55,241 nt of DNA from Anaerolineae bacterium (GCA_013178185.1 JABLXC010000024.1:1-55241), one strand, 5' to 3'. Counted from the stretch's first letter, positions 34,245-43,746 are shown. Made by a program: numbers and translations. The notes: generated by a model not told the origin, from the letters alone.

Positions 34245-35009
34245 GTGCAGAAACAAGAGCGCCATCAACTCATGATCGATGAATTGCGCAAGTCTCGCTG
34301 GGTCTCGATCGCGCAGCTTGCAGGAATGTTCAAAGTCAGTGAAATAACGATCCGTCGCGATCTGCAAGAGCTTACTGGGCAGGGTTTGATCAAACGCTCT
34401 CACGGTGGTTTTGAAACGAACCCCTTGCTGAACGGCGATCCTCCTGTAATGCAGCGAATGTCAGAATATCAAGAGTGTAAGGAACGGATCGCAAAAGCGG
34501 CTAGTGAACTGATTGGCGACAGCACATCAATTTTCGTTGGTTCCGGGTCAACTACAGGTTTTATTCCTCGTTATTTGGTTGACAAAACTAACCTCACTGT
34601 CGTTACGAATGCACTAAACGTTGCTTACTCGCTTTCACAAATTAAAGGGATTTCAGTTGTCGTTATTGGAGGGATGCTGCGCTCCTCAGAACTTTCTTTG
34701 ATCGGTCACATTGCAGAACAATCCTTGGGCGAGGTTTGTGTTGACAAGGTTTTTACGGGCATCGCGGCAATAAACCTGGTGGTTGGTTTGACAAACAATT
34801 ATTTATTAGAGGTGCAAACGGATCGGAAGTTATTCGAACTGCAGGCTGAGAAGATTGTGCTGGCAGATCATACAAAATTTAATAAAGTGGCGTCGGCATT
34901 TGTTGCCCCGGTTATGAAGGTTTCGACGTTGATTACTGATGAACTCACTGACCCGAAAATTCTCGATGAGATTCGCCAGCAAGGGGTGAGGGTTATTGTT
35001 GCTGAATAA
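34245..35009 (+). CDS. DeoR/GlpR-family sugar-phosphate-responsive regulator
   Basis: The protein has 254 residues, the standard DeoR length, starting with GTG at 34245 after AGGAC. The N-terminal winged helix is RHQLMIDELRKSRWVSIAQL with VSEITIRRDLQELTGQGLI. The C-terminal DeoR sensor domain (FVGSGSTTGFIPRYL, VVTNALNVAYSLS, IGGMLRSSELSLIG) has the ISOCOT-type fold that binds phosphorylated sugars. In related amino-sugar loci the DeoR protein (AgaR) represses the operon until a pathway intermediate appears. It is the first gene of the catabolic locus and is read in the same direction as all the others. Confidence 0.92.
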   Translation: MQKQERHQLMIDELRKSRWVSIAQLAGMFKVSEITIRRDLQELTGQGLIKRSHGGFETNPLLNGDPPVMQRMSEYQECKERIAKAASELIGDSTSIFVGSGSTTGFIPRYLVDKTNLTVVTNALNVAYSLSQIKGISVVVIGGMLRSSELSLIGHIAEQSLGEVCVDKVFTGIAAINLVVGLTNNYLLEVQTDRKLFELQAEKIVLADHTKFNKVASAFVAPVMKVSTLITDELTDPKILDEIRQQGVRVIVAE

Positions 35010-35129
35010 GTTCTCTGTTTAGTTGCTCTGGCAAGCTCTTTAGAGTATGGAGGCCTTTTGATCTGGTTGTTCTGCGTGCTTGTTCACATCACCAAAATAA
35101 CCGGTAGTTCTTGAAACTGGAGCAGGTGT

Positions 35130-36167
35130 ATGTCACGAACGGAAAGTCCCATTAATGTTGGCGTGATCGGCGTTGGTTGGTTTGGAGAGCTCCACGCAAA
35201 AATATATGACTATATTGCAGGGGCAGTTCTTCTTGGTGTTTACGACAGAAATTCCAGCCGCGCGGAGGAAGTTGCGAAAAAGTTCGGCGTCCGCGCCTAC
35301 CCCTCCCTTCAGGAAATGCTTGCCGACCCGCGAATAACGGCAGTTAGTGTGTGCACCAGTGATGATCATCATGTTGAGCCAGCAATTGCTGCATGTGAGG
35401 CAGGCAAACATGTCTTGTTAGAAAAACCCATGGCCTTAACCATTCAAGATTGCGCTCGAGTTATTGGTGCGTCAAGGAAGGCCGGTATTCAATTAATGCC
35501 TGGTCATGTTCTTCGCTTTAACAGCCGATATCGGTTGGCTCACTCGAAGATTTGTTCAGGAGAAATTGGGGATATCAGCCACATGTACAGCCATCGCAGC
35601 CTGCCCAAGTCAGCTGCTCATCGGGTCGCTCATTGGGGAGGACGCGACAGTATCCTTTTTCACCTGGCTGTTCACGATATTGACGTATTGTCTTGGCTGG
35701 TTGGAGATGAAGTTGTTGAGGTGTTTGCGATTTCTCGATCTGGCGTGATTGAAGCGGAAGGAAGCCCCTTAAGCGATGTAGTACTTACGCTGTTGAAATT
35801 TCGGAAAGGCGCTGTGGCAAGCTTGGAGCATAGCTGGATTCATCCTAACAATTACCCTATTCTCGTAGAGGTGAATACAGAGATTACTGGAACACGAGGC
35901 AAATTATCAATTAATTTAACAGGAGATGGCGCGATCAGTTTTACACCGAATGGGGTGCAATACTTCTCCGAAAATTATTGGCCAGTCTTGGATATTGAAA
36001 TATCTAGCGACTTGCGTGATGAGTTGGAAGTGTTTGTACACTGTATCGCGAATCACAAGCCGGTTCCTGTAACTCCTGAGGATGGCAGACGATCTATAGC
36101 GACTGTGCTTGCCATTCAAGAATCTTTGCAACGACATATCCCGATCCAAGTCGGCTCGATTATGTAA
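35130..36167 (+). CDS. Gfo/Idh/MocA family oxidoreductase (copy 1)
   Basis: The protein has 345 residues. The Rossmann start is VGVIGVGWFGELHAKIYDY, the conserved EKP motif is LLEKPMALT, and the catalytic-region His/Asp sit in LAVHDIDVLSWLVGDE. The C-terminal GFO_IDH_MocA_C domain ends in VPVTPEDGRRSIATVLAIQE. These enzymes oxidise or reduce a sugar or inositol ring hydroxyl with a nicotinamide cofactor. Two close paralogues lie at 36218 and 46109 in the same locus. The substrate is not predictable from sequence. The start is preceded by GGAGCAGG. Confidence 0.9.
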   Translation: MSRTESPINVGVIGVGWFGELHAKIYDYIAGAVLLGVYDRNSSRAEEVAKKFGVRAYPSLQEMLADPRITAVSVCTSDDHHVEPAIAACEAGKHVLLEKPMALTIQDCARVIGASRKAGIQLMPGHVLRFNSRYRLAHSKICSGEIGDISHMYSHRSLPKSAAHRVAHWGGRDSILFHLAVHDIDVLSWLVGDEVVEVFAISRSGVIEAEGSPLSDVVLTLLKFRKGAVASLEHSWIHPNNYPILVEVNTEITGTRGKLSINLTGDGAISFTPNGVQYFSENYWPVLDIEISSDLRDELEVFVHCIANHKPVPVTPEDGRRSIATVLAIQESLQRHIPIQVGSIM

Positions 36168-36217
36168 ATATCCCTGCCGATCTATCTTTGCAACCATTAT
36201 ATAGAGAGGAGCTTTAA

Positions 36218-37246
36218 ATGCCTAGGATGAACACAGTAAATGTTGGTGTTATTGGGGTGGGTTGGTTCGGGGAATTTCACGCCCGCATTTATGATTATAT
36301 GGCTGGTTCAAACCTGGTTGGCGTTTATGATTTGGACCCAAAAAGAACTGAGACTGTAGCTAAATCGCTGGGTGTGCACGCGTACAGCAGCATGGATGAT
36401 CTGCTGGCTGATGACTCGATCCAGGCGGTCAGCATTGTGGTTAAGGATCAGCATCACTTAACTCCGGTTTTAGCTGCTTGTAGGGCTCGCAAGCATATCA
36501 TGCTGGAAAAACCGATGGCCTTAACGCTCGAAGAGTGCGATCAGATGATTGCAGCGGCGAAAGAAGCAGGGGTGAAATTCACTGTGGGCCATTTGCTGCG
36601 TTTTAACCAGCGGATTGTTCGCGCCCATTACAAAATCCAATCAGGTGAAATTGGTACTGTTCGCCATTTTTATGCCCGCAGAAATATGCCTCGAACTGCC
36701 CCCCGGCATGTGGGGGACTGCTGTGGTTTTTATTCAATGCTATACCATGGAGCTGTCCATGAGCTAGATCTCATTCAATGGCTGGCGAACGATGAAATTA
36801 TCGAAGCATATGCAAAATATCAGGCTGGCCAAATGGAGTCTGAGGGTTGTGGGGTGAGTGATACAATCCTCGCTTTACTTCAATTCCGAAACGGAGCTCA
36901 AGCGATCACAGAGCATTCCTGGATTTATCCGGATAACTTTCCTGCGATGGTGGATGGGAGAATGGAGATCACCGGTAATCACGGACGTATTGAGTTGGAT
37001 CTGGGTTTTCGGGGTGGCATCAGCTACACAGAGCAGGGTGTGCAGTATTTTGAAAATCCTCACTGGCCAGTTGTCAAAGGATGGTATTCAAGCGATTTGC
37101 GCGATGAGTTAGAAACGTTTGTTCGGTGTGTTGCAATGGATCTGCCTGTGTCTGTAACACCTGAGGACGGAAGAAGAGCAATAGCTGCCGCCTTGGCTAT
37201 AGATGCATCTCTAAAAAGCGGGAAACCCGAAAAAGTTCAAGGATAA
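36218..37246 (+). CDS. Gfo/Idh/MocA family oxidoreductase (copy 2)
   Basis: The protein has 342 residues. The Rossmann start is VGVIGVGWFGEFHARIYDY, the EKP motif is MLEKPMALT, and the active-site segment is GAVHELDLIQWLANDE, where the Asp seen in copies 1 and 3 (HDID) is Glu (HELD). The C-terminus (DLRDELETFVRCV, then VSVTPEDGRRAIAAALAI) matches copy 1. It starts 50 bases after copy 1 with a GAGAGGAG ribosome site and precedes the permease gene by 20 bases, so it belongs to the transport operon. It probably acts on the imported sugar or a derivative; the cofactor and substrate need experiment. Confidence 0.9.
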   Translation: MPRMNTVNVGVIGVGWFGEFHARIYDYMAGSNLVGVYDLDPKRTETVAKSLGVHAYSSMDDLLADDSIQAVSIVVKDQHHLTPVLAACRARKHIMLEKPMALTLEECDQMIAAAKEAGVKFTVGHLLRFNQRIVRAHYKIQSGEIGTVRHFYARRNMPRTAPRHVGDCCGFYSMLYHGAVHELDLIQWLANDEIIEAYAKYQAGQMESEGCGVSDTILALLQFRNGAQAITEHSWIYPDNFPAMVDGRMEITGNHGRIELDLGFRGGISYTEQGVQYFENPHWPVVKGWYSSDLRDELETFVRCVAMDLPVSVTPEDGRRAIAAALAIDASLKSGKPEKVQG

Positions 37247-37266
37247 CGATCCGGAGTAGTTGCATA

Positions 37267-38271
37267 ATGACAAAGCAAATAACGACTTCTTTCCAAAGGG
37301 GAGATGCAGCAGGAGTTTCTAGCAAGCAAAGCTTGATTATTAAAAACTTCTTTTTGCGATATGGCACGATCGTCGCATTGCTTGTTGTCACTTTGATCCT
37401 GGCTTTTACAACTCCCTCCTTTATGACTGCGCTTAACATTAAAAGTATGTTGGCCCAAACAGCAGTATTGGGCATCGTTGCGATCGGCTTGACATTTGTC
37501 TCAATACCCGGCGAAATGGACGTATCCATGGGATCGGTCGTTACGCTAAGCGGTGTATTTGCAGTTAGCATGATGACCAAAGAGTATGGTCTATTTGCTG
37601 CACTTGCCGCGGCTGCGGCCGTTGGAATTGTCGTTGGATCCATCAATGGGCTTATCAGCATTTATGGACATATTTCCTCTCTGATTGCTACCCTGACGAT
37701 CGGAGCCATCATCGATGGTGTGTCGTTGTTATATACGGGTGGTTACAGGCTTTATAAGGGAATCCTTCCCTCGTACCGGTATCTAGGAATTGGCGAGTTT
37801 GTAAATATCCCGGTGCCGGTCATTATTCTCATCCTTGTGGCTGTGCTTGCGTATCTTCTTGCCCATCAGACTGTTTTTGGCAGAAGATTGTTTGCAATCG
37901 GTGGAAACACAGATGCAGCCATTCTTATGGGGATCAACCCAAAATTACATTCTTTATTATCCTTTATTCTTTGCTCAACAGCCGCCGCGTTGGCCGGTGT
38001 TATCGTCACAGCTCGGGTAGGCACTGCCGAGCCCTTTGTCCGATTTGGTTATGTTCTTGACGCCTTTGCAGTAGTCTTTCTCGGTACGACGACTAGCGAA
38101 GAAGGCGAGCCCCATATTCCGGGAACAGTTCTTGGCATTCTCATTATGGGTGTGCTGAGCAATGGCATGACCCTGGTAGGAGTACCCTTCTTTGCTCAAA
38201 ATATACTCAAAGGTGTGATTGTATTGATCACGGTAGTTGTTAGTTCAATTATGCGCCAACAACGTAAGTAG
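37267..38271 (+). CDS. CUT2-family sugar ABC transporter permease (first)
   Basis: The protein has 334 residues with about eight to ten membrane segments, of the RbsC/AraH type. A cytoplasmic N-tail of about 30 residues precedes the first helix (GTIVALLVVTLILAF). Family marks include FVSIPGEMDVSMGSVVTLSG, NGLISIYGHISSLIATL and the late segment DAFAVVFLGTTTSEEGEPH. It should form a pair with the second permease at 39852, on either side of the ATPase gene. It starts 20 bases after oxidoreductase copy 2. Confidence 0.92.
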   Translation: MTKQITTSFQRGDAAGVSSKQSLIIKNFFLRYGTIVALLVVTLILAFTTPSFMTALNIKSMLAQTAVLGIVAIGLTFVSIPGEMDVSMGSVVTLSGVFAVSMMTKEYGLFAALAAAAAVGIVVGSINGLISIYGHISSLIATLTIGAIIDGVSLLYTGGYRLYKGILPSYRYLGIGEFVNIPVPVIILILVAVLAYLLAHQTVFGRRLFAIGGNTDAAILMGINPKLHSLLSFILCSTAAALAGVIVTARVGTAEPFVRFGYVLDAFAVVFLGTTTSEEGEPHIPGTVLGILIMGVLSNGMTLVGVPFFAQNILKGVIVLITVVVSSIMRQQRK

Positions 38272-38293
38272 ACGGATATTGTCGAGGAACGGT

Positions 38294-39832
38294 ATGATGG
38301 ACAAACTGGCATTGGAGATGAATCAAATTACAAAATTTTTCCCAGGCGTGCTTGCGCTTAACGCAGTTGATTTCAGCGCGTACCGTGGAGAAGTTCATGC
38401 ACTTGTGGGTGAGAACGGCGCAGGTAAAAGCACTCTGATTAAGATTCTCAGCGGCATTTATAAGAAAGACTCTGGCGAAATAAAAATCGGAGGTGAGGTT
38501 GTCGAGATTGCGTCACCAAAAGATGCGAGATTAAAAGGGGTAAGTACGATTCACCAGGAGCTTAACCTCGTTCCTTTTCTCACTGCAACAGAAAATATGT
38601 GGGTTGGACGTGAGGATGTCCTAAAAAATCCTTTTATCAGTCGAAAGAAGATGCAGGCAGAAGCACAAAGAGTGATTGATCGCCTGAAGATTGACCTTCC
38701 GCTTAATATTCCCGTGAAACACCTTTCTGTCGCCCAGCAGCAAATGGTCGCGATTGCCAGAACGCTGGCCGAAGACGCTCAGATCCTGGTTATGGATGAG
38801 CCGACAGCCAGGTTGGCTGCTCATGAAATTGAACGGTTGTTTGAAATAATTCGACGCCTGGTTTCTCAGGGTGTTACAGTTATCTATATTTCTCACCGCC
38901 TTGATGAAATATTTAAGCTTGCAAACAGAATTACGGTGTTGAAAGATGGTTGCTTGCAGGGAACATTTGATGTCCAGGATGTGAAGCCTCCCCAATTGGT
39001 GCGCATGATGGTTGGACAGGGGGTCGAAGACCGCTACCATAAAGTGAATGTCGAGAAGGGCGGAGATTTGTTGATCTGTGAGGGAATCGCAGATGGCAAG
39101 AAATTAAAGGATGTCTCCCTTAAGTTACGGGCAGGAGAGATCTTGGGGGTTGTGGGCCCCGTCGGCTCTGGACGTACGGAATTGGTAAAAGCGCTCTATG
39201 GGACCAATCGGGTGACCAGCGGGAGCCTTGTCTTGGAAGGCGAGCGCTTTACCCCTCGAAAACCAGCCGATGCAATTGAACGCGGTGTTGCGCTCATCCC
39301 AGAAGATCGGCGCGGGGAAGGCCTGATCATGCACATGGATGTTTCTGAAAATATTACTTTGCCAAATATCGGGCGGCTTTCTCCCTGGGGCTTTTTACGG
39401 AAGAGAAGGGAAAGAAAGATCGGTGAAGAGATTGCTCACCAGGTAGATATCCGCATGTCCAGCTCTCGCCAACGTGTCCGCTATCTAAGCGGCGGCAATC
39501 AACAGAAAGTTGTTGTTGCCAAGTGGCTCGGTAAGAAATCGAAAGTTTTCTTACTCGATGAACCAACTGCCGGAATTGATGTCGGCGCAAAAGCAGAGAT
39601 CTACCAACTGGTTTCGAATCTGGTAGCTGGTGGAGCGGGCGTTATTTTCATTTCTTCCGAAATTCCTGAAGTGTTAGGGATTGCTGATCGCATCCTGGTG
39701 ATGAGGTCGGGGCGGGTTGTCGCGGAGTTCGACCGTTCGGAGGCGACGGAGGAGAAGATATTAACTGTTGTCCTTGCTGGGAATGTAAACGTGGAAACCG
39801 ACAATGTGGAAACAGAAAAGGTAAGTGGTTAG
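38294..39832 (+). CDS. CUT2-family sugar ABC transporter ATP-binding protein (two cassettes)
   Basis: The protein has 512 residues, a tandem ATPase of the RbsA/MglA type. The ATG at 38294 is chosen for its GAGG ribosome site; an in-frame region upstream overlaps the permease gene. Cassette 1 has Walker A VGENGAGKSTLIKIL, signature LSVAQQQM and Walker B ILVMDEPTARL. Cassette 2 has the altered Walker A VGPVGSGRTELVKAL usual in this family, signature YLSGGNQQK and Walker B FLLDEPTAGIDVG. It powers import with the flanking permeases. The stop is followed by the second permease after 19 bases. Confidence 0.94.
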   Translation: MMDKLALEMNQITKFFPGVLALNAVDFSAYRGEVHALVGENGAGKSTLIKILSGIYKKDSGEIKIGGEVVEIASPKDARLKGVSTIHQELNLVPFLTATENMWVGREDVLKNPFISRKKMQAEAQRVIDRLKIDLPLNIPVKHLSVAQQQMVAIARTLAEDAQILVMDEPTARLAAHEIERLFEIIRRLVSQGVTVIYISHRLDEIFKLANRITVLKDGCLQGTFDVQDVKPPQLVRMMVGQGVEDRYHKVNVEKGGDLLICEGIADGKKLKDVSLKLRAGEILGVVGPVGSGRTELVKALYGTNRVTSGSLVLEGERFTPRKPADAIERGVALIPEDRRGEGLIMHMDVSENITLPNIGRLSPWGFLRKRRERKIGEEIAHQVDIRMSSSRQRVRYLSGGNQQKVVVAKWLGKKSKVFLLDEPTAGIDVGAKAEIYQLVSNLVAGGAGVIFISSEIPEVLGIADRILVMRSGRVVAEFDRSEATEEKILTVVLAGNVNVETDNVETEKVSG

Positions 39833-39851
39833 GAACAGGTTGGAGCCCATA

Positions 39852-40832
39852 ATGTCAACAGAAACTTTTAATCTAAAAAAGAGTGGCAATTTTTTGGCTC
39901 GTTACGGAACATTTACGGCGTTAATTCTGATTACGCTGGCTTTTGGACTCTTCGTTCCAAAATTTGCCTCGTTTTCGAACATCATGACCCTTCTCGTCCA
40001 GATTTCCATGCTTTCAATCGTCGCGTCTGGATTGACGGCTGTATTCGTTGTCGGTGAACTGGATATATCCACGGGTGCAGTAGTGAGCCTGGGAGGTATC
40101 CTGGGCGCGTATCTTATGAACAATCAAATTCCTCCAGCGGCAGCAATTGTGGCGACTCTCTTGGTAGGCGTCGTTTTTGGGGTGGTTAATGGATTTATTG
40201 TGGGGTATCTACGAATTCCAGCGCTCTTGGGCACGTTTGGTACCTCGGTTATTGCTCTTGGCCTGAACTTCTGGGCTGGAAATGGTTCATCGATAAGAAT
40301 ATCTAAAGAAGTTACCAGCGAGTTTTTCATGTCCTTGGGAAGTGGAACATTTGTGGGCATTCCAATTCCGTTTGTTGTCGCATTGATGGTCTTTATCTTT
40401 TTCCTCTTCCTGCTAGAGCACACCAAATGGGGATTGAGGATGTATTCGGTTGGAGGAAATCAGGAGGCTGCCACGAATTTCGGCATTAACAACCGGCGGA
40501 TGAAATTTACAGCTTTTGTGTTTTGTGGGCTTACTGCGGCAATTGCTGGCCTGCTTCTATCTTCCCGGCTAGGCGCTGGCAGCCCGATCGCAGGCGATGC
40601 TTATACCCTTGATGCGATTGCAGCTGTATATGTGGGCGTCAGCATGTTTCGGGAAGGTGAGCCTCACCTTTTTGGGTCTGTTTTGGGTGTGCTAATCTTT
40701 GGGATCCTGGTTAATGGAATGCGCTTAATGGGTGTGGGATATGAAGTCCAAAGTATACTGCGCGGCATATTTATTCTCGGCGCGGTAGCGATCGCTGGAA
40801 ATCGAGCTCAACTGAGGGTCAAACTTTTCTAA
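39852..40832 (+). CDS. CUT2-family sugar ABC transporter permease (second)
   Basis: The protein has 326 residues. The ATG at 39852 has GGAG six bases upstream and is preferred over an earlier frame start inside the ATPase gene. Membrane segments run throughout. Family marks are VVGELDISTGAVVSLGGILG, IVGYLRIPALLGTFGTSVIA, YSVGGNQEAATNFGINNRR and DAIAAVYVGVSMFREGEPH. It is related to, but clearly different from, the first permease, so the importer is probably a heterodimer. The binding-protein gene follows after 81 bases. Confidence 0.92.
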   Translation: MSTETFNLKKSGNFLARYGTFTALILITLAFGLFVPKFASFSNIMTLLVQISMLSIVASGLTAVFVVGELDISTGAVVSLGGILGAYLMNNQIPPAAAIVATLLVGVVFGVVNGFIVGYLRIPALLGTFGTSVIALGLNFWAGNGSSIRISKEVTSEFFMSLGSGTFVGIPIPFVVALMVFIFFLFLLEHTKWGLRMYSVGGNQEAATNFGINNRRMKFTAFVFCGLTAAIAGLLLSSRLGAGSPIAGDAYTLDAIAAVYVGVSMFREGEPHLFGSVLGVLIFGILVNGMRLMGVGYEVQSILRGIFILGAVAIAGNRAQLRVKLF

Positions 40833-40913
40833 GGAGGAGAAATCGCAAGAGATATATTATTGTGTCCTATCTATCTAAATCAACCCATATTGATCTAACC
40901 ATTAAGGAGAATA

Positions 40914-41972
40914 ATGATGAGGAAGAAAAATTTCGTATATGTGTTTGTTGCACTTGTGGTAATCGCAAGCATGTTGGCTGCCTGCCAGCCACCGGCGCCG
41001 ACAGCTCAGCCAGCAGCGGCTGAACCGACGAAAGCTCCAGAGAAGCCCGTCGAAGAAAGCAGCCCAGCCGCCCCGGAAAAGGCCTACAAGATCGGTGTCT
41101 CGGCACAGCTTGTTGCTCATGACTGGTCGATCAAAGCCTGGGAAGGTATTCAGGCGCAGGCCAAGGAGATGGGCATTGAGGTTACTCAACTCAGCGCAGG
41201 GCAGGATCCTGATAAGCAGTTGGCTGACATCGAGAGCCTGATTGAGCAGGACGTCGACGCGATCATCATTTTGTTGGCGGAGACTGGCGTTTTGGATCAA
41301 GCAATTCAGAAGACGACCGCGGCTGGAATTCCCGTTGTCTTTGTAGATGGCGGTTACAAGGCTGATGGCGTGATTCAGAACATCTCATCCGATAACTGCG
41401 AATTTGGGCGTCAGGCCGCTGAGTTCATTGTAAAGCGCGCTGGTGAAGATGCTCAAGTTGTGTTGCAGACCTATCCGGTCCTTGAAGCTACCAACTTGCG
41501 GTCCGAATGTGCCAAGGAGTACTGGAAGGAAAAATATCCGAATGTGAAAATTCTGGAAGAGCAGCCAATTCTTGGCCCTGAGTGGACCGCTGATGCACAA
41601 GCGCACGCTGAACAGATGATCACAAAATACGGTGATGCTCTTGACGCTTTCGGTGTGTGCAGTGATCTCTTTGGTATTGGTTCATCAGCAGCAGTAGATG
41701 CGATGGGAAGGAGTGATCAAATTATGGTCACAGGCGTGGACGGACTTGATCAGGTAATCGAAAAAATTGCCGATCCGAAAAGCAGCTATCAATTAACCTT
41801 CCTGCAGGACTCTGGAGCGATGGGACGCGCGGCTGTAGAGAGTCTAAAGAAGTATCTAGACGCGGGCTGTACGATCCCAATGAGCGACTCCTGCAAGAGT
41901 GTTGTGGAGCCAGCCTTGTACGTGCCCGGCATCATGATTACAAAAGACAATGCCAAGGAATATGTAAAGTAA
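40914..41972 (+). CDS. Sugar ABC transporter substrate-binding lipoprotein
   Basis: The protein has 352 residues. A signal peptide ends in lipobox LAAC, followed by a Pro/Ala/Glu linker (to about residue 55) and a periplasmic-binding-protein-1-like fold of the RbsB type: YKIGVSAQLVAHDWSIKAWE, SAGQDPDKQLADIESLIEQ, DAIIILLAETGVLDQAI and AGIPVVFVDGG. Several Cys (SDNCEFG, LRSECAKE, DAGCTIP, DSCKSV) are more than is usual for this family and may form disulfides. It should capture the sugar outside the cell and deliver it to the two permeases. The ribosome site AAGGAGA is strong. A stable hairpin follows the stop, suiting a highly expressed binding-protein gene. Confidence 0.92.
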   Translation: MMRKKNFVYVFVALVVIASMLAACQPPAPTAQPAAAEPTKAPEKPVEESSPAAPEKAYKIGVSAQLVAHDWSIKAWEGIQAQAKEMGIEVTQLSAGQDPDKQLADIESLIEQDVDAIIILLAETGVLDQAIQKTTAAGIPVVFVDGGYKADGVIQNISSDNCEFGRQAAEFIVKRAGEDAQVVLQTYPVLEATNLRSECAKEYWKEKYPNVKILEEQPILGPEWTADAQAHAEQMITKYGDALDAFGVCSDLFGIGSSAAVDAMGRSDQIMVTGVDGLDQVIEKIADPKSSYQLTFLQDSGAMGRAAVESLKKYLDAGCTIPMSDSCKSVVEPALYVPGIMITKDNAKEYVK

Positions 41973-41999
41973 ACGGAGAATGATCGGTAAATTGAAAAA

Positions 42000-42036
42000 G
42001 GGGCAGAAACCAACCAGGCTTGGAGGTTTCTGTCCC
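42000..42036 (+). terminator. Long hairpin after the binding-protein gene
   Basis: GGGGCAGAAACC (42000-42011) pairs with GGTTTCTGTCCC (42025-42036), 12 pairs with one G-T, around a 13-base loop. It is preceded by ATTGAAAAAG but followed by TTGCCC rather than a T run. It may therefore be a weak terminator or an mRNA-stabilising stem. Confidence 0.55.
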
Positions 42037-42044
42037 TTGCCCAA

Positions 42045-42101
42045 CCCGCTGCTAGGGAATGAGTCTGCGAGCAACAGATAGCTCAAATTCCCGGCAGCGG
42101 G
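42045..42101 (+). other. Four-step hairpin element, possible structured RNA or repeat unit
   Basis: Nested complementary segments stack in order: CCCGCTGC (42045-42052) with GCAGCGGG (42094-42101), GGGAAT (42055-42060) with ATTCCC (42087-42092), GAG with CTC, and CTG with CAG around the loop CGAGCAA. Small unpaired bases separate the steps, as in a real RNA stem. I do not recognise a riboswitch class. Confidence 0.5.
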
Positions 42102-42482
42102 CCCTGGCCGAAAGGTAAAAATTTCTATCCCCTTTAAATTGTAACATGCCTCTTGAGTTCAAAGGTAGGTATGGAGATCACAGAGGATAGGTGATTTGAA
42201 ATTGATCCAGCTTTTCTCTGTCGAAGCCGTTGAACCTGGTTGGTCAGGATGTTTGTTGCTCCGGTGCGATTATTACACATTCCAATTGGCAATGTAACTC
42301 TATCCAGTATATACGTTTGCCTATGAACGAGCTTGTGTGGGCGACTTACAACTTTGCGGCAGGCTTATCACCAATCAGATTTTCAATGAGGGCTTTTTTG
42401 AAGAACTATCAGGGAAAGAAAGGCTGTTCGGGCGGTATAGGTGGCCCAGCGTAAAGACTTGGGAGATCTTTGAGGTAATCGT

Positions 42483-43727
42483 ATGCCAACGACCAACGAT
42501 ATTGAGCAAAGCGTTATCTGCTATTTGGAATCCCATAAGCAGGCTTTGCTTGAATTTACCTGTTCGCTGATTGCATGCCCCAGCATGACGCCGCCTGGAG
42601 ATGAGCGCGCCATGGTTGAAAGGGTTATTTCGGAATTAAGTAAGTTTGGGTTGTCCGATGTAAAAATTGAGGCTCTTGCTCCCACACGGCCTAACTTAAT
42701 CTGCCGTTTGCACGGTGAATCTGGGAAGCCTGTTCTCATGTACAGTGGCCACCTGGATACGAAGCCGGTCGGTAATTTGGAGGATTGGAAAACAGATCCG
42801 TTCAGGGGGACTATTCAAGAGGGCAATCTGTATGGTTTGGGCGTGGGTGATATGAAAGCATCTGTGGCTGCTATGGTTTATGCTGCAGCGGCTTTGCAAA
42901 ACTCCAACGCTCCGCTGGCGGGTGATTTGCTGCTTTGTTTTACCGCCGATGAGGAGGGGGGTAGTACGTATGGGGCTGATTATCTGGCACGCCACAATCT
43001 TGTCTGTGCAGATTATGCGGTTTTAGGCGAACCCTGTGGCGTGAAACGCGAGTGGGAGAATATTTGCGTGGTTTCGCGAGGAATTGCCTGTTGTAGGGTC
43101 AAGGTCTATGGAACTCAAATGCACAGCAGCATCTCCGATCAGGTTCCATCGATTAACGCCAGTGAAAAAATGGCGAAGATTCTTGCTCGTGTGAGGTCCG
43201 AACTTGAGGTTCGCTTTGATTCTCATCCGTTTTGCGCGGGCGGCGTTACCATAAACCCTGGGGTGTGTGTCAATGGTGGTGTAACCTGGGGAGTATATCC
43301 AGGATACGCAGAGTTTGGAATAGACATTCGGGTCGTTCCTGGGATGACTCGTCAGGGTCTCGAAGAGGACTTGCTTGCATTTCTGAATAAGCTAGAGCGG
43401 GAAGACCCGGATTTGAATGCCGAGCTTGCGTTCGAACCATCACCTCGCGACTGGTTAGATGCAACGGAAATTTCCCCTTCGTTGCCGGTTGTTCAAGCAA
43501 TGCAGCAGGCTACGAAGAAGGTTTTTGGTCAATCGTTACCTCTTGGCGCGTTTCCGGCCGTGACGGATGCAGCCCGCTTTCAGAAAATCGGGGGGATTCC
43601 AACGATCCCTGCTCTAGGGTCTGGGTGTCTGACACGCGCTCACAGTCCGAATGAATTTATTGCTGTAGACAGCATATTAAAGGCCGCCAAGGTATATGCA
43701 CTAGGCGCGCTGGCGCTTTTGAACTGA
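42483..43727 (+). CDS. M20-family metallohydrolase (ArgE/DapE-like amidohydrolase)
   Basis: The protein has 414 residues. The dinuclear-zinc set is complete: SGHLDTKPVGN (His, Asp), LGVGDMKASVAAMVY (bridging Asp), TADEEGGSTYGADYL (catalytic Glu pair), VLGEPCGV and LTRAHSPNEFIA (C-terminal His). A dimerisation domain sits between about residues 190 and 310. The family cleaves N-acyl or peptide amide bonds. Within this locus an N-deacylase or N-decarbamoylase acting on a modified amino sugar is plausible, but NagA is present as a separate deacetylase, so its substrate differs or is unknown. It starts the second part of the locus and is followed by the MBL gene after 19 bases. Confidence 0.9.
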   Translation: MPTTNDIEQSVICYLESHKQALLEFTCSLIACPSMTPPGDERAMVERVISELSKFGLSDVKIEALAPTRPNLICRLHGESGKPVLMYSGHLDTKPVGNLEDWKTDPFRGTIQEGNLYGLGVGDMKASVAAMVYAAAALQNSNAPLAGDLLLCFTADEEGGSTYGADYLARHNLVCADYAVLGEPCGVKREWENICVVSRGIACCRVKVYGTQMHSSISDQVPSINASEKMAKILARVRSELEVRFDSHPFCAGGVTINPGVCVNGGVTWGVYPGYAEFGIDIRVVPGMTRQGLEEDLLAFLNKLEREDPDLNAELAFEPSPRDWLDATEISPSLPVVQAMQQATKKVFGQSLPLGAFPAVTDAARFQKIGGIPTIPALGSGCLTRAHSPNEFIAVDSILKAAKVYALGALALLN

Positions 43728-43746
43728 TTTAAGCTAAGGATGCAGT

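Larger units (their letters stand above)
41973..42482. other. Long intergenic gap with two strong hairpins
   Basis: There is no gene between the binding-protein gene and the M20 gene. The first 130 bases hold two stable hairpins (42000-42036 and 42045-42101). From 42110 to 42482 I see no gene, repeat or convincing promoter; short open frames there lack ribosome sites. The gap divides the transport operon from the enzyme genes that follow. Confidence 0.6.

Noticed and set aside
35130-37246. GH109 alpha-N-acetylgalactosaminidase, which also belongs to the Gfo/Idh/MocA fold
   Set aside because: GH109 proteins are longer (about 440 residues) and usually secreted; these are about 340 residues without a signal peptide.
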